This document shows, piece by piece, positions 62,384 through 64,000 of a stretch of 64,000 nt of DNA. Origin of the DNA: Tolypeutes matacus (Eukaryota > Chordata > Mammalia > Cingulata > Chlamyphoridae); contig JAKSZT010054215.1 of the NCBI GenBank assembly GCA_026826555.1, forward strand, positions 19,462,512 to 19,526,511, written 5' to 3'. A program made the translations under genes and the position numbers. Below the pieces are notes generated by a model. It worked only from the letters and a program-made list of their open reading frames with translations, had not been told where the DNA came from and ran no database searches. Each line of letters opens with the position of its first letter. The stretch's first letter is position 1.

Positions 62384-63106
62384 GGAGCTGATGTGGCTTA
62401 GTGGTTGAACGACGGTGTAGCAGTTTAGCAGTTTGATATAGTTATGAATTCCAAAAATAGATATTGGATTATGCTTGTAAACTGGTCTGTTCATCTGGGC
62501 ATGATTAAGTTACAATTAGGGTTTTGATTGGGCCATGTCAGTAAGGTGTTGAGCCCCCCTCCCCTTGGTGGGTGGGGAATCAAAGATAAAAGACATGGCA
62601 AAGGACAGAGTTGGAGTTTTTGAAGTTGGAGTTCTGAAGTTGAGTTTTAATGCTGGAGCCTGGGGAAGTAAGCACACAGAGGACCTTGGTCGTGAGGAAG
62701 GAGAGAAGGCCCTGGGAAAAGAGAGTGGTTGGCCTGACAGGTCACAGCTGGCCTTGTGGAGAGAGGCAAAGCCTAGAGAGCCTCATAGTCTACAGCTGAC
62801 CTTGTGGAGGAAACAGAGGAGCTGAGCCCAGAGAGCTTCCCTGGGAAGAGAGGAACCCAAGAAGCCTGAACCCTGACAAACGTCAACAGCTGTTTTGCTC
62901 CAGCACGTGGCAACAGACTTTGGTGAAGGAAGAAACTTACGCTTTATGGCCTGGTAACTGTAAGCTTCTACCCCCAATAAATACCCTTTATAAAGACCAA
63001 CAGATATGTGGTATTTTGCATCAGAACCCCTTTGGCTGACTAATACAGATGGCTTCCAGCATACGAGGTCCCAGGTTCATTCCCCGTCCCCGTCCCCCCC
63101 AAAAAA
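62384..63106 (+). mobile_element. tRNA-related SINE split by an LTR
   Basis: The A-box half ('gctgatgtggcttagtggttgaac') lies at 62386-62410, and the B-box half ('gaggtcccaggttcattccc') at 63064-63083, followed by a short A-run. Removing the LTR restores a normal monomer of the type seen as the second unit at 11150-11250. Outer flanks 'aaaattgcaggga' (62371-62383) and 'aatttgcaagga' (from about 63108) look like the SINE's own target duplication. Confidence 0.85.
62416..63047 (+). mobile_element. Solo LTR inside a SINE, sister of 38498-39016
   Basis: A 632-base element, TGTAGCAG to TAATACA, flanked by gacgg (62411-62415) and gatgg (63048-63052), which differ by a CpG transition. TATA-like GATAAAA at 62585-62591 and AATAAA at 62976-62981. 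It aligns along the whole length of the LTR at 38498, but its middle holds an extra unit ('cagctggccttgtgga' at 62745 and 'cagctgaccttgtgga' at 62793, 48 bases apart). Confidence 0.88.
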
Positions 63107-63120
63107 AATTTGCAAGGAGA

Positions 63121-64000
63121 GTTGAGAAGAGAGTAGGTTGACCAGAAAAGTAGTTTTGTTATACAGTAAATGAGGATAATTGCTTCCTCTCAGATGGAGC
63201 AAAAGACTTTCTGAAAGAAAGAGTAATTACTAGATATTCAAGATGACTTTAACCCTAAAGTCCCAAGATTCTATGAATAATCAAAAAGTAATTAACTTGG
63301 GATTTTTTTTCTTAGATTGTTCAACAAAGAATTTATAGCTCAATCTATAGTCCTAAATTTGCCTTTAGTTTACCTGAATTATTTCACTGACTTTGGATAT
63401 AATAAACTTCAGGTTTAAGAACTAAAGGGTAATACACGATGACGGAAATTAATGTTTGGGAAATCATAAGAACAAAAGATAATTTTATTAATAAGCTGGT
63501 GGTTTTAATGAGTTTTGTTCAAAATTTGGTCTTTCATTTCTAAGTATGTAGTCTTGTGAATGATTCCTCCTTATTCTTTGTATAGCAATTACTGAGCTGA
63601 ATAAAAAAACTCAGTCTGAAGGTACTGTTTTCTTTTAAATGTTAAGGATGAAAATGGGAATTATCTCAGCAATCTAGAAAATTTTACCAACACACAGCAA
63701 AAACAATTACTTTATTTTAATGTTCTTTTCAAATGGAAAGAATGGCATATCATTGGGTTAGAAGTTGTAAATAATTCTATTTTTTCCATATCTGTAGGGG
63801 AATCAACAGTCATTTAGAAGGAAGTGGAGAAAGAGGAAATCACCAACCTGAATCAACCAACAACCATAAATGGGCTCATCTCAGCACAACGGTCATTTCT
63901 TAGTCTTCCTTTCTCACTTTCCCTGCCCTCCTTTAATTTTCTCTCAAATCTCTTCTTTGAATAAGCATCATTTCCTTATTCTTCTTGTCCCTTCCATCAT
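63121..64000. other. Intergenic, no gene seen
   Basis: Nothing recognised to the right edge. Confidence 0.5.

Overview
The window is mammalian nuclear DNA, AT-rich and gene-poor, carrying one intact protein-coding gene: the single-exon melanocortin-4 receptor gene (MC4R) on the + strand at 33766-34764. The host is very probably a xenarthran, most likely an armadillo. This rests on several copies of tRNA-related SINEs of the DAS type, including the dimeric form with the long linker and the 'aaataaatcttt' tail, and on LTR and LINE families that do not look like those of primates, rodents, carnivores or ungulates. The species call is inference from recalled repeat families and was not checked by search.

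Layout. Positions 1-33240 are intergenic: microsatellites, old MIR and L2 fragments, MaLR-type LTRs (about 3325-3787, 5301-5787, 25445-25830), L1 fragments, a long decayed L1 at 19141-23975 and a second, nested L1 at 27715-31118. The MC4R promoter, leader and coding region occupy about 33240-34764, with possible poly(A) signals near 35031 and 35128. Positions 35135-64000 are again a gene desert with SINEs, MIR and L2 fragments, a pair of related solo LTRs (38498-39016 and 62416-63047), a long minus-strand retroposon (52384 to about 53790), two weak retrocopy candidates, and a 400-base assembly gap at 57931-58330. A gene desert around MC4R agrees with what is known of this locus in other mammals.

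I see no operon-like or multi-gene system. The best leads are: (1) a retroposon family with five copies, two of which share an extra 3' segment as a 3' transduction would leave; (2) a chain of five short upstream ORFs in the MC4R leader, two pairs of which overlap stop-to-start; (3) two receptor residues, Phe15 and Ile95, that differ from the human and mouse proteins as I recall them; and (4) nested insertions with clear target-site duplications that give a relative chronology of the locus. All open reading frames inside mobile elements are broken.
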